Part shown: piece after piece, positions 48,031 to 60,200 of the stretch
How positions within the stretch are numbered: position 1 is the first letter of the stretch
Layout: every line of letters starts with the position of its first letter
From: Mycolicibacterium arenosum
Lineage (GTDB): Bacteria; Actinomycetota; Actinomycetes; Mycobacteriales; Mycobacteriaceae
Direction: 5' to 3'
NCBI RefSeq assembly: GCF_024320865.1
Contig: NZ_JANDBD010000006.1
Span: forward strand, 310,001 to 374,000
DNA: 64,000 nt
Program-made: the position numbers and the translations under genes
The notes under the pieces: model-generated
What the model was told of the DNA's origin: nothing
The model's database searches: none
The model's input: only the letters and a program-made list of their open reading frames with translations

Positions 48031-49560
48031 CTAGCCGGCGTTGCTCGACGCGGCGTTGGGGCGACGGCGGCGACGCCGCTTCCTGGCGGGGCTCGGCGCG
48101 TCGCCGGCCTCCGACGTCGGCGCTGCCGCGTCGGTCGACTCGACGCCCTCGACGTGACCGGTCGCGGCCTCGCCACCGCGGGTGCGGCGCCGGGAGCGGG
48201 TCCGGGCGGGCCGCTCGGACTCACCGCGTTCACCACCGTCACCGCGCTCACCGCGGTCACCGCGGTCACCGCGGTCGCGGGGTTCGCGCTTCGGCTTGTC
48301 GGCGGTGCGCGTGGGCCTGCCGATGGTTCCCGTCACGCCGGCGGGGATGTCCAACTCCTCGTAAAGGTGGTCCGAACTCGAGTAGGTCTCGACGGGGTCG
48401 GGGGTGTCGAGTCCGAGCGCCTTGTCGATCATCGTCCAGCGAGGCAGCTCATCCCAGTCGACCAGCGTGACGGCGATGCCGGTCTTGCCCGCGCGCCCGG
48501 TGCGGCCGATGCGGTGCACGTAGGCCTGCTCGTCCTCGGGGATCTGGTAGTTGATGACGTGCGTGATGTCGTCGATGTCGATGCCGCGGGCTGCCACGTC
48601 GGTGGCCACGAGCACGTCGACCTCACCGGTGCGGAACGCCTTGAGCGCCTTCTCGCGAGCACCCTGGCCGAGATCGCCGTGCACGGCGCCGACCTTGAAC
48701 CCGCGTTCGGCCAGTTCGTCGGCGACCTTCTGCGCGGTGCGCTTGGTGCGGGTGAAGATCATCGTCGCGCCGCGCCCGTTGGCCTGCAGGATGCGGGCGA
48801 CCATCTCGACCTTGTCCAGCGCGTGCGCGCGGTAGGCGTGCTGCTTGGTGGTGTCGTGCGTCTGCGACGACATGGGGGCCTCGGCGCGGATGTGCGTCGG
48901 CTGGTTCATGAAGGTACGCGCCAGCGTGATGATCGGGCCGGGCATGGTCGCCGAGAACAGCATGGCCTGCCGCTCGGTGGGGATCTGCTTGAGGATGCGC
49001 TCGATATCGGGCAGGAAGCCCAGGTCGAGCATCTCGTCGGCCTCGTCGAGGACCAGTCCCGAGAGCCCGCCGAGCTGAAGATGGCCCTGCTGAGCGAGGT
49101 CGAGCAGTCGGCCGGGCGTGCCGACCACCAGGTCGACGCCCTTCTGCAGTGCTTCGATCTGCGGTTCGTAGGGGCGCCCGCCGTAGATCGAGGTGACGAC
49201 GAACTTGCGCTCGCCCTCCTCGCCCGCCTTCAGGTACTTCGAGGCGGCGGCGAGATCGCCGTACACCTGCAGACACAGCTCACGGGTGGGCACCACGATG
49301 AGGGCGCGGGGAATGCCGTTCAGCGGGCGGGTCTGGTCCGTGGTGATGCGGTGCAGCAGGGGCACGCCGAAGGCGAAGGTCTTGCCCATGCCGGTACGGG
49401 CCTGACCGATCAGGTCGTCACCGGCGAGCGCCAGCGGCAGGGTCAACTCCTGGATGGCGAACGGGTGCTCGATGCCGTTCTCGGAGAGCGCCTTGACGAT
49501 CTCGTCGCGGACGCCGAGGTCGGCGAAAGTGGTGTTGGGATCTGTGGTGATGTCAGTCAT
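48031..49560 (-). CDS. rhlE: DEAD-box RNA helicase RhlE
   Basis: ATP-dependent RNA helicase of ribosome biogenesis and RNA decay. The 509-residue protein has the Q motif (FADLGVRDEIVKAL and GIEHPFAIQ), motif I ARTGMGKTFAF, Ia VPTRELCLQV, II DEAD, III FSATMPG, then the second RecA fold with IFTRTKRTAQKVAD, VATDVAARGIDI and HRIGRTGRAG. The C-terminal tail of about 110 residues is rich in Arg, Asp and Gly and probably binds RNA. It corresponds to Rv3211. Confidence 0.95.
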   Translation of the reverse strand: MTDITTDPNTTFADLGVRDEIVKALSENGIEHPFAIQELTLPLALAGDDLIGQARTGMGKTFAFGVPLLHRITTDQTRPLNGIPRALIVVPTRELCLQVYGDLAAASKYLKAGEEGERKFVVTSIYGGRPYEPQIEALQKGVDLVVGTPGRLLDLAQQGHLQLGGLSGLVLDEADEMLDLGFLPDIERILKQIPTERQAMLFSATMPGPIITLARTFMNQPTHIRAEAPMSSQTHDTTKQHAYRAHALDKVEMVARILQANGRGATMIFTRTKRTAQKVADELAERGFKVGAVHGDLGQGAREKALKAFRTGEVDVLVATDVAARGIDIDDITHVINYQIPEDEQAYVHRIGRTGRAGKTGIAVTLVDWDELPRWTMIDKALGLDTPDPVETYSSSDHLYEELDIPAGVTGTIGRPTRTADKPKREPRDRGDRGDRGERGDGGERGESERPARTRSRRRTRGGEAATGHVEGVESTDAAAPTSEAGDAPSPARKRRRRRRPNAASSNAG

Positions 49561-49727
49561 GCGTGGTCGATGAACCTTCCGGTGTCTGCGTCTCGTCGAG
49601 TTCTACTCGTGGCTCTAAAGGCGCTGTCGTCACGCGCGCACGAGGAAAGAGAAGCGAGAGGGCCCCGGCTACAGAACAGTCCAGATAGCGGGCCGACACG
49701 TGCACGCACATTTCTCGGAGGCGACGG

Positions 49728-49750
49728 AATGGTCGCTACCGATGACCATT
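49728..49750. promoter_or_regulatory. Inverted repeat between rhlE and ferritin-like gene
   Basis: AATGGTC at 49728-49734 and GACCATT at 49744-49750 are perfect 7-base arms with a 9-base spacer, in the 248-base divergent region. It may be an operator or a leader hairpin for rhlE. The rest of this region shows no other clear element. Confidence 0.35.
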
Positions 49751-49808
49751 GTAGCTGGTCGTGGTTCCGGAGCGGGCATGGCGGCGGGGGCGGTCTAAAG
49801 TCGACCGC

Positions 49809-50498
49809 ATGTCCTCGACTCCCGAGCAGGCCGGCCGGACCGCGACAGCGGAGGTGGCAGCCGAACATCCCGGCGTCGTCGAGTTGTTCGCGTTGCTGGC
49901 GTATGGCGAGGTCGCGGCGTTCTACCGGCTCACCGACGAGGCGCGGATGGCGCCCAACCTGGCGGGCCGGATCAACATGGCCAGCATGGCCGCCGCGGAG
50001 ATCAACCACTACGAGATCCTCCGCGATGCCCTGGAGAAGCGGGGTGTCGACGTCGTCCCCGCGATGACGAAGTTCGCCTCGGCGCTGGAGAACTACCACC
50101 GGCTCACCACCCCCAGCACCTGGCTCGAGGCGCTGGTGAAGACCTACATCGGTGACGCGCTCGCCGCGGACTTCTATCTGGAGATCGCCGACGCGCTGCC
50201 CGACGAGGCTGCCGACGTCGTGCGCGCGGTGCTCTCGGAGACCGGCCACTCGCAGTTCGTGGTCGCCGAGGTGAAGGCGGCGGTGACCGCGAGCGACAGG
50301 CAGCGGCACCGCTTGGCGCTGTGGTCGCGCAGGCTCCTGGGTGAGGCGATCACGCAGGCGCAGTTCGTGCTGGCCGATCGCGACGACCTGGTCGATCTGG
50401 TGCTGTCCGGCGGTGGTGGGCTGACCCAGCTCACCGACTTCTTCGAGCGGCTCCAGACCACCCACAGCACGCGCATTCGCGAGCTCGGATTGGCTTAG
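49809..50498 (+). CDS. Ferritin-like fold protein (Rv3210c-like)
   Basis: A 229-residue helical protein. The Glu/His pattern along helices, GEVAAFYRLTDEAR near residue 36, AAAEINHYEILRDAL near 63, YIGDALAADFY near 116 and ETGHSQFVVAEV near 145, is that of a ferritin-like di-metal four-helix bundle, related to tRNA-(ms2io6A)-hydroxylase-like proteins. The function is not known. ATG 49809 is chosen because in-frame starts upstream lie in a low-complexity stretch. Confidence 0.85.
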   Translation: MSSTPEQAGRTATAEVAAEHPGVVELFALLAYGEVAAFYRLTDEARMAPNLAGRINMASMAAAEINHYEILRDALEKRGVDVVPAMTKFASALENYHRLTTPSTWLEALVKTYIGDALAADFYLEIADALPDEAADVVRAVLSETGHSQFVVAEVKAAVTASDRQRHRLALWSRRLLGEAITQAQFVLADRDDLVDLVLSGGGGLTQLTDFFERLQTTHSTRIRELGLA

Positions 50499-50517
50499 CC
50501 GGCACCGACTTTCGGCG

Positions 50518-51240
50518 CTACTGGGTGCAGGTGGTGATCAGCGTGTTGTTGTTCTGCGCGGCGACCAGAACACCCGAGGCGTTGGCGATCGAGCAGTTCA
50601 GCTGACCGGTCACGCTGGTGGCCGTCACCGACTTCAGTTCGACGCCGGGATCCAGCACGATCTGCTTGGTCCACGGCAGCGCGACGTTGACGTCGGTCTG
50701 CAGCGCGCCCTGATTGTCCGTGTAGATGACCGTGACGAGGTCGAACAGCTGGCGGGTGCCGGTCACGCGGTAGGTGACGGTGCGCGGTGACACCGGGGCC
50801 GCTTCGGGAGGCGGAGCGACCGTCGGGGTGACCTCGGCGGTCGGAGACGGCGACACGGTGGTGACGGTCTCCGCGGGCAGCGGTGCCGACGGCGGCGCCG
50901 CCGAGGTCGACGGGGCCGGCGGCGCGGACGTCGTCGCCGCGGGCGCCGACGTGGTGGGCGCCGGCGGTACGACCGTGGCGGTCACGGATCCGCTGTCTCC
51001 GCCGCCGAGGATCACAACGGTGCAGATCACGGCGACGAGCAGGATCGCCCCGGCGACTCCCGCGACCCAGATCCAGCGCCGGTCCATCGGCTCGACGTAC
51101 GAGTAGACGTCGTCGTCGAGATAGTCGTTGGACTGGTCGTCGGCGTAGGCGTCGTAGTCCTCGATGACTTCGGTGGCGTGGCTGCGGTACCCGTCGGTGC
51201 GACGCGGGTTGGTGGAGTACGTCGGGTAAGGCCTGTTCAT
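50518..51240 (-). CDS. MmpS-like membrane protein with proline/threonine-rich stalk
   Basis: A 240-residue protein. The N-terminal cytoplasmic part is Tyr/Asp-rich (YDAYADDQSNDYLDDDVY), followed by one membrane span near residues 56-78, a Pro/Ala/Thr/Ser stalk of about 70 residues, and a C-terminal domain with VTYRVTG, VTVIYTDNQGA and ALPWTKQIVLDPGV that resembles the MmpS family of transport accessory proteins. It has no MmpL partner nearby. It corresponds to Rv3209. Confidence 0.82.
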   Translation of the reverse strand: MNRPYPTYSTNPRRTDGYRSHATEVIEDYDAYADDQSNDYLDDDVYSYVEPMDRRWIWVAGVAGAILLVAVICTVVILGGGDSGSVTATVVPPAPTTSAPAATTSAPPAPSTSAAPPSAPLPAETVTTVSPSPTAEVTPTVAPPPEAAPVSPRTVTYRVTGTRQLFDLVTVIYTDNQGALQTDVNVALPWTKQIVLDPGVELKSVTATSVTGQLNCSIANASGVLVAAQNNNTLITTCTQ

Positions 51241-51450
51241 CGTCTTTCCAGAGGTTGGTAGGACTGTTGGTGAGCTGATGCTATCGAGACTGGAGTGACG
51301 GGTGAGGTTGACGCGCTGCGCTTTTGATCACGGTCCGGACACACTTGCATGCCGCGCGATTCGGCTTCTGGCGTAGCGCCCACCCCATCCCATCGAGTGC
51401 GCGTCAACTAGCCTTCATCCGTACGACAACTCGAAATGAAAGGGCCCGGT

Positions 51451-53616
<2,166 letters not shown>

Positions 53617-53729
53617 CCGGTGTGAAGCCGCCCCCCGCCGGGAAGGTAAACCGCGGGATTGCCGTTGAATGACTGTGCCTGGTCTGATTGATCACGGCTG
53701 CTACAGCCCACTAGTCGAGGAGCGAACAG

Positions 53730-54905
53730 GTGTCGCCGTTACCGCCGCTGGTCGAACCGGCCGCAGAGCTCACGCGTGAAGAGGTCGCACGCTACAGCCG
53801 CCATCTGATCATTCCGGACCTCGGCCTGGACGGGCAGAAGCGGCTCAAGAACGCGAAGGTGCTCGTCATCGGTGCCGGCGGGCTGGGCTCGCCGACGCTG
53901 CTGTACCTCGCCGCCGCGGGAGTGGGAACCATCGGAGTCGTCGAGTTCGACGTCGTGGACGAGTCGAATCTGCAGCGCCAGATCATTCACGGCCAGTCGG
54001 ATATCGGCCGCTCCAAGGCGCAGAGCGCGCGGGATTCGATTCTGGAGATCAACCCGCTGGTGAACGTCGTGCTGCACGAGGTGCGGCTCGAGCCGGAGAA
54101 CGCCGTCGACCTGTTCGAGCAGTACGACCTGATCCTCGACGGCACCGACAACTTCGCGACGCGCTATCTGGTGAACGACGCCGCCGTACTGGCGGGCAAG
54201 CCGTACGTCTGGGGCTCGATCTACCGCTTCGAGGGCCAGGTGTCGGTGTTCTGGGAGGATGCGCCCGACGGTCTGGGATTGAACTACCGCGACCTGTACC
54301 CGGAACCGCCGCCCCCCGGCATGGTGCCGTCGTGCGCGGAGGGTGGTGTGCTCGGCATCCTGTGCGCCTCGATCGCGTCGGTCATGGGTACCGAGGCCAT
54401 CAAGCTGATCACCGGCATCGGTGATCCGCTGCTCGGACGGCTCATGGTCTACGACGCCCTCGACATGACGTATCGCACCATCAAGATCCGCAAGGATCCG
54501 GCTCGGGAGAAGATCACCGAGCTGATCGACTACGAGTTGTTCTGCGGAGTGGTGTCCGACGACGCCGCCGCTGCAGCAGCCGATTCGACGGTGACTCCCC
54601 GCGAGCTGCGCGACATGCTGGACGCGGGACGCAAGGTCGCGCTCATCGACGTGCGCGAGCAGGTCGAGTGGGACATCAACCGCATCGACGGCGCCGAGCT
54701 GATCCCCAAGTCGGCGCTCGAGGCGGGGGACGGGTTGGCGAGGCTGCCGCAGGACCGGACGCCGGTGCTGTACTGCAAGACGGGCGTGCGCTCGGCCGAG
54801 GCGCTGGCCGCCGTCAAGAAGGCCGGTTTCGCCGACGCGCTGCACCTGCAGGGCGGCATCGTCGCCTGGGCGAAGCAACTCGAACCCGACATGATCATGT
54901 ACTGA
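53730..54905 (+). CDS. moeZ: MoeB/ThiF-type adenylyltransferase-sulfurtransferase (MoeZ)
   Basis: Activates the C-terminus of small sulfur-carrier proteins by adenylation and sulfurates them through a fused rhodanese domain, for molybdopterin and cysteine (CysO) synthesis. The 391-residue protein has an N-terminal E1-like fold with GAGGLGSPTLLYLAAAGVG near residue 50 and DGTDNFATRYLVND, and a C-terminal rhodanese domain with active-site Cys in YCKTGVRSAE near 348. No CxxC zinc pairs of E. coli MoeB are visible. It corresponds to Rv3206c (moeB1). Confidence 0.94.
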   Translation: MSPLPPLVEPAAELTREEVARYSRHLIIPDLGLDGQKRLKNAKVLVIGAGGLGSPTLLYLAAAGVGTIGVVEFDVVDESNLQRQIIHGQSDIGRSKAQSARDSILEINPLVNVVLHEVRLEPENAVDLFEQYDLILDGTDNFATRYLVNDAAVLAGKPYVWGSIYRFEGQVSVFWEDAPDGLGLNYRDLYPEPPPPGMVPSCAEGGVLGILCASIASVMGTEAIKLITGIGDPLLGRLMVYDALDMTYRTIKIRKDPAREKITELIDYELFCGVVSDDAAAAAADSTVTPRELRDMLDAGRKVALIDVREQVEWDINRIDGAELIPKSALEAGDGLARLPQDRTPVLYCKTGVRSAEALAAVKKAGFADALHLQGGIVAWAKQLEPDMIMY

Positions 54906-54942
54906 CGGCTCGTCAGCCGGGCCGGGCCTTAGGCTGACCCCT

Positions 54943-55797
54943 GTGAGTGCCGACCGCCCGCCCGACCATGTTCTGGTGGCGTTCGGCCTCACCGGGCTTC
55001 GGCCCGTTCCCCTCGGATCGAGCTGGGAGGGCGGCTGGCGTTGCGGCGAAGTCGTCGTCTCCATGGTGGCCGACCACGCGCGTGCCGCGTGGTCCGCCAA
55101 GGTGCGCGAGACGCTGTTCGTCGACGGCGTCCGGCTCGCTCGCCCCGTCCGCTCCACCGACGGCAGGTACGTCGTAGCCGGCTGGCGCGCAGACACGTTC
55201 GTCACCGGTACGCCCGAACCGCGGCACGACGAGGTGGTGTCCGCGGCGGTCCGCCTGCACGAGGCGACGGCCAAGCTCGAGCGGCCGCGGTTCCTCACCC
55301 AGCCGCCCAGCGTGCCGTGGTCGGAGGTCGACGTGTTCGTCGCAGCCGACCGGGCGGCGTGGGAGGAGCGGCCGCTGCACGCGCTGCCGCCCGGCGCGCT
55401 CGTCGCACCGGGGTCGGCGGACGGCGCCCGCTCCATCGACCTGCTCAATCAGCTGGCCGCACTTCGCAAGCCGACGCGCAGCCCCAGTCAGTTGGTGCAC
55501 GGCGACCTGTACGGCACCGTCCTGTTCGCGGGTACCGCCGCGCCGGGGATCACCGACCTCACCCCCTACTGGCGGCCGGCCTCCTGGGCCGCGGGGGTCG
55601 TGGTGGTCGACGCGCTCGCGTGGGGCGACGCCGACGACGGTCTGGTGGAACGCTGGGGTTCGCTGCCGGAGTGGTCGCAGATGCTTCTACGTGCGCTGAT
55701 GTTCCGACTGGCCGTTCACGCGCTGCATCCGCGGTCCACCGCTGCGGCGTTCCCCGGACTGGCCAGAACCGCCGCCCTGGTGCGTCTCGTTCTTTAA
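54943..55797 (+). CDS. Aminoglycoside phosphotransferase-like protein (TIGR02569-type)
   Basis: A 284-residue protein resembling the APH/choline-kinase fold, with HGDLYGTVLF (Brenner-like motif, Asp for catalysis) near residue 184 and ITDLTPYWRP near 202 where a DFG-like Asp lies. It matches the actinobacterial group known as TIGR02569 in my recollection. A cellular substrate is unknown and resistance should not be assumed. GTG 54943 follows moeZ by 37 bases. Confidence 0.78.
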   Translation: MSADRPPDHVLVAFGLTGLRPVPLGSSWEGGWRCGEVVVSMVADHARAAWSAKVRETLFVDGVRLARPVRSTDGRYVVAGWRADTFVTGTPEPRHDEVVSAAVRLHEATAKLERPRFLTQPPSVPWSEVDVFVAADRAAWEERPLHALPPGALVAPGSADGARSIDLLNQLAALRKPTRSPSQLVHGDLYGTVLFAGTAAPGITDLTPYWRPASWAAGVVVVDALAWGDADDGLVERWGSLPEWSQMLLRALMFRLAVHALHPRSTAAAFPGLARTAALVRLVL

Positions 55798-56142
55798 ACG
55801 CAGGGTCCGCCCCGAAAAAGCGAGGGTTTTCCCCGTATCGAGGCACTCTCTCGGACTATTAGCGTGATCGTCGTTGGCAAAGCCATTTCGGTGAGGGGTT
55901 CGAGATGGTTGTCTGCCCCAACCGCGTCGGGGCGGCGATCGGCGAAAACGTTCGGAGCGAGGGGAGTTCCGAGGGGGACGGGTTCGCTGATCGCGCTCCG
56001 GTCGGTTTCGCCCGTCAGCAAATCATCGTGCGGCGGTCGCCATTCCTCGGATTCACCGCCAAATTCCCGGATATCGGCGAAATTGTGGGGGGCAACGCGC
56101 TGGCAAATGCGCAACGGGTTACCGAATTGATCTTGTCAGACG
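55798..56142. other. Intergenic region of about 345 bases, unexplained
   Basis: This stretch separates two convergent genes and is poorer in GC than its surroundings. Several frames are open, among them one starting ATG 55905 on the plus strand behind GAGGGG, with a plausible run QIIVRRSPFLGFTAKFPDI, but it runs into the alkyltransferase-like gene on the other strand, and I see no family. No tRNA-like fold was noticed. It may contain a small RNA or a decayed gene. Confidence 0.3.
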
Positions 56143-56448
56143 TCAGAATGCGTGTCGCACGGAGTTCTCGCCGCGCAGCGGCACCCGACCGTCGGCGGCC
56201 AGCACCCCCTCGGCGCGCAACCGCGCCAGTTGCCGGGTGGCGAGGTGCGCAGCGGGCCGACCGGCCGCCGTGATCACCCGGTGCCAGGGCAGATCCGACG
56301 AATCGGTGCGCATGATCCACCCCACGATCCGCGGACTGGACAGGCCGGCCGCGTCCGCGATGTCGCCGTAGGTCGCCACTCGGCCCGCCGGTATCGACGA
56401 GACGAGCGCACGCACCGCCTCGACCTGTTCCTCGGTGACCGCGGCCAC
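56143..56448 (-). CDS. Alkyltransferase-like protein (ATL)
   Basis: A 101-residue protein of the MGMT DNA-binding fold. It has the helix-turn-helix region VATYGDIADAAGLSSPRIVG and the motif PWHRVI in place of the PCHRV of true O6-alkylguanine methyltransferases, so the acceptor cysteine is a tryptophan. ATL proteins of this kind bind O6-alkylguanine and hand it to excision repair. It corresponds to Rv3204. GTG 56448 follows the lipV stop by 2 bases, so the two are probably co-transcribed. Confidence 0.9.
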   Translation of the reverse strand: MAAVTEEQVEAVRALVSSIPAGRVATYGDIADAAGLSSPRIVGWIMRTDSSDLPWHRVITAAGRPAAHLATRQLARLRAEGVLAADGRVPLRGENSVRHAF

Positions 56449-56450
56449 GG

Positions 56451-57215
56451 TCAGGTCAGCCGGTCCCGGATCACCGCTGCCGTCTCGACGGGCATGGCCT
56501 GCGCCACCATGTGATCGCAGTCGAAGTCGAGCAACGTGAAATCGGCGCCCAACCGGTCCCGCAGCCCGTTCACCAGAGCGTCGGAGACGTAGGCCGGTGC
56601 GGTTCGCGTCGCGCGCACGAGGGTGACCGGGACGGTTGGCCACGCGATCGGCCGTGCGAGTTCGCTCCAGTAGGACATCATCGCGGGAACGCTGATGCGC
56701 CAGCCCACTCGGCCGGTGGGCAGCGTGATCAGGTGCTCGTCCAGTTCGCGTTCGAGCTCGTCGGTGGGCACTTCGCCCCACGACCCGTTCACCTTCTCGT
56801 CGCGGGCCTCGGCGCGGTCGGGGTAGTCGGGGGAGGAGAGCATCTCGTCGGCGATCTCGCGCATCCACCGTCCGTCGAGACCCACCGCGGGGTCGAGCAG
56901 GACGAGCTGCGTGACCAGTTCGGGGTGCGCCGCGGCGAGGTGCAGCGCGACCGCACCGCCGAACGAGTGTCCGACCACCAGCGCAGGGCCGTCGAGCAGT
57001 GCGGCGAGGGCCGCCGCGTTGGCGTCGATCGTCCACGGCGCGTCCCACGACGACCGGCCGTGACCCAGGAGATCCGGCGCGAGGACAGCGGTCTCCGGCA
57101 GATGGCCGAGCGACAGTGTCTCCCAGCGTCGTCCGTGTCCGGTCAGCCCGTGGATCGCCAGCACCTCAGCGGGTCGCTTCGGACCGTACCGGTGGACGTG
57201 TAGCGCGTCGGTCAT
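56451..57215 (-). CDS. lipV: Alpha/beta hydrolase LipV
   Basis: A 254-residue cytoplasmic hydrolase with the nucleophile elbow GHSFGG near residue 90, the HGLTGHGRRW oxyanion region near 23, and a C-terminal histidine in DFDCDHMVAQAMP. No signal peptide. It is likely an esterase or lipase; its natural substrate is not known. ATG 57215 begins MTDALHVHRYGP. It is divergent from adnA, with 63 bases between starts. Confidence 0.9.
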   Translation of the reverse strand: MTDALHVHRYGPKRPAEVLAIHGLTGHGRRWETLSLGHLPETAVLAPDLLGHGRSSWDAPWTIDANAAALAALLDGPALVVGHSFGGAVALHLAAAHPELVTQLVLLDPAVGLDGRWMREIADEMLSSPDYPDRAEARDEKVNGSWGEVPTDELERELDEHLITLPTGRVGWRISVPAMMSYWSELARPIAWPTVPVTLVRATRTAPAYVSDALVNGLRDRLGADFTLLDFDCDHMVAQAMPVETAAVIRDRLT

Positions 57216-57278
57216 GGCGTCGATGCTGCCAGTTCCGCTCCGGGCCGGAATGTCGGACCCCCGTGGTGTCATTCCCGC

Positions 57279-60200
57279 ATGGCCGCTCCACACACCGCAC
57301 TGTCGCCCGACGCTCTGGTCACCCCCGGCGTACGTGGGACAGTCCGCGTGCTCGGCGGCCCCGGCACCGGGAAGTCGACGCTCCTCGTGAAGGCCGCTGC
57401 GGCCCACGTGAGCGCTGGTCTGGATCCGGAATCGGTTCTGCTGCTGACGGGTTCGTCGAGGCTGGGCACGACCACCCGTGCCGCCATCACGTCGGCCGTG
57501 CTCGGTGACGGCCGCGGTGCCGTGCGCGAGCCGCTGGTCCGCACCCTGCACTCGTACGCGTTCGCGGTGCTGCGGCTGGCGGCGCAGCGCAACGGTGATC
57601 CACCGCCGCGGTTGATCACCAGCGCCGAGCAGGACGGTGTCATCCGCGAACTGCTGGCGGGTGATCTCGAGGACGGCGACCACGCGTCGGTGCGCTGGCC
57701 CACTCAGCTGCGCCCCGCGCTCGGCACCGTCGGTTTCGCGGCGGAACTGCGCGATCTGCTGGCGCGGTGCGCCGAACGCGGCGTGGATCCCGTTGAGCTG
57801 CAACGCATCGGGCGACGCGCCGGGCGACCCGAGTGGTCGGCCGCCGGCCGGTTCGCGCAGGTGTACGAGCAGGTGATGCTGCTCAGATCGGCTGTCGGCA
57901 TGGCGGCGCCACAGGCCACGGTGCCCGCCCTCGGCGCCGCCGAACTCGTCGGCGCCGCACTGGAGGCGTTCGCCGCCGACGCGGATCTGCTCGCGAACGA
58001 GCGGGCGAGGGTCCGGCTGCTGCTGGTCGACGACGCCCAGCACCTGGACCCGCAGGCGGCACTGCTGGTGCGCGTGCTCGCGGCCGGCGCCGATCTCGCC
58101 GTGATCGCCGGTGACCCAAGCCAATCGGTGTTCTCCTACCGCGGTGCGGACCCGGCGCTGCTGCGTGACGACGTGCATCCCGCGATCGTCCTCACCGAAT
58201 CCCGTCGGTGCGGCGTCCACGTCGCGCGCGCCGTCAACGGCATCGCGCGCAGGCTGCCCGCGGTCGACGGCGTCACCGAGATCGCCGGCGCGGAGGACCG
58301 GACGGGCTCGGTCACGGTGCGGATCGCGGCGTCGCCGCACGCCGAGGCGGCCGTCGTCGCCGACGCCCTGCGCCGCGCCCACCTCGTCGACGGGGTGCCG
58401 TGGTCTCAGATGGCGGTGCTGGTGCGCTCGGTGCCACAGGTGGGCGCCGCGATCAGCAGGTCGCTGACCGCGGCAGGTGTGCCGGTGGTACAGCCTGCAG
58501 TCGCCGGGCCACTGGCCGAACACCCCTCGGTCGCCGCCCTTCTCACGGTGCTGGACGCCACCGCGGACGGACTCTCCGGAGAGCGGGCGCTCACGCTGCT
58601 GACCGGTCCCATCGGCAGGGTCGACCCCGTGTCGCTGCGCCAGTTGCGGCGCACGCTGCGCCGGGCCGACGACAGCGGGCGGGACTTCGGCGACCTCGTC
58701 GTCGGCGCCCTCAACCGCGATGACGTCACGCTGCCCGACCAGCTGGCCCGGCCGTTGCGCAGGGTCCGTGCGGTGTGTCGGGCCGCGGCGCGCAGCCACG
58801 CGGGCGGCGAGGACCCGCGGTTCACGCTGTGGCAGGCGTGGCACCACTCGGGCCTGCAGCGGCGGTGGCTGGCCGCAGTCGAGCGCGGCGGTGCGGCGGG
58901 GGTGCAGGCGGGACGCGACCTCGAGGCTGTCACGGCGCTCTTCGACGTCGTCGAGCAGTACGTCGCGCGCACCACCGGTGCGACGCTGCGCGGTGTCGTC
59001 GACCACCTACGCGCGATGGTCCTACCCACCACCCGCCGCGACGACCACCTCGACGGCGACGCGGTGACGGTGTTGTCCGCGCATGCAGCGCTGGGCCGTG
59101 AGTGGGAGTTCGTGGTGCTCGCCGGGGTGCAGGAGGGCCTGTGGCCCAACACCGTTCCACGCGGCGGCGTGCTCGCCACCCAGCACCTCGTCGACGTTCT
59201 CGACGGTGTCGGCGAGACGGGGGTGTCCACCCGCGCTCCGCTGCTCGCCGATGAGCGCAGGCTCTTGGTGGCCGCACTCGGCCGGGCTCGCTCACGTGTG
59301 CTGGTCACGGCGGTCGACGGCGACGGCGACGACGGCGCCGTCCCGTCGGCGTTCTGCGACGAGTTGAGTGCGCTCGCAACCGGCGGGGAGGTCGCCGAGC
59401 CGCCGGCACCCGTACGCGCGCCGCGAGTCCTCGCGCCCGCGGCGGTGGTCGGCCGACTGCGCGCGCTCGTCTGCGCCCCCGACGACGAGGTCGACGACGA
59501 CGTACGCGCCTGCGCCGCAGCGCAATTGGCTCGGCTCGCCGCGTCGGGAGTGGTCGGTGCCGCGCCGGAGCAGTGGCACTGCGGGACGGTGCCGTCCACC
59601 GGAGAGCCGCTGTGGTCGGGGGAGGACCACGTGGTGACCATGTCGCCGTCGACGCTGCAGACCCTCGTCGACTGCCCGCTGCGGTGGCTGCTGGAACGCC
59701 ACGGCGGTCGCGACGGGCGCGATGTCCGCTCCGCGCTCGGGTCGGTGGTGCACGCGCTCGTCGCCGATCCGACCGCGTCCGAGGAGCAGATGGTGTCTGA
59801 GCTCGAAAGGGTATGGGCGGAGCTGCCTTTCGATGCGCAGTGGCATTCCCTCAACGAACTCGAGCGGCACCGCGCCATGGTGGCGACGTTCGCGGAGTGG
59901 CGGGCGCAGACCCGGTACGAGCTCACCGAGGCGGCCTCCGAGATCGAGGTCGACGGTGTGCTGGCACCGGTCGCCGACGGGCCGGGCGTGCGGGTGCGCG
60001 GTCGGGTCGACCGGCTGGAGCGCGACGCCGAGGGCAGGCTCGTCGTCGTCGACCTGAAGACCGGAAAGTCGCCCGTCAGCAAGGACGACGCTCAGAGCCA
60101 CGCCCAGCTGGCGATGTACCAGCTGGCCATCGCCGAGGGGTTGGTGCCCGAGGGGTCGCAACCCGGCGGGGGGCGGCTGGTCTACCTCGGCAAGACGGGC

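Noticed and set aside
54943..55797. Aminoglycoside resistance gene
   Set aside because: The APH-like fold belongs to a conserved housekeeping mycobacterial group; nothing in sequence or context shows drug modification.
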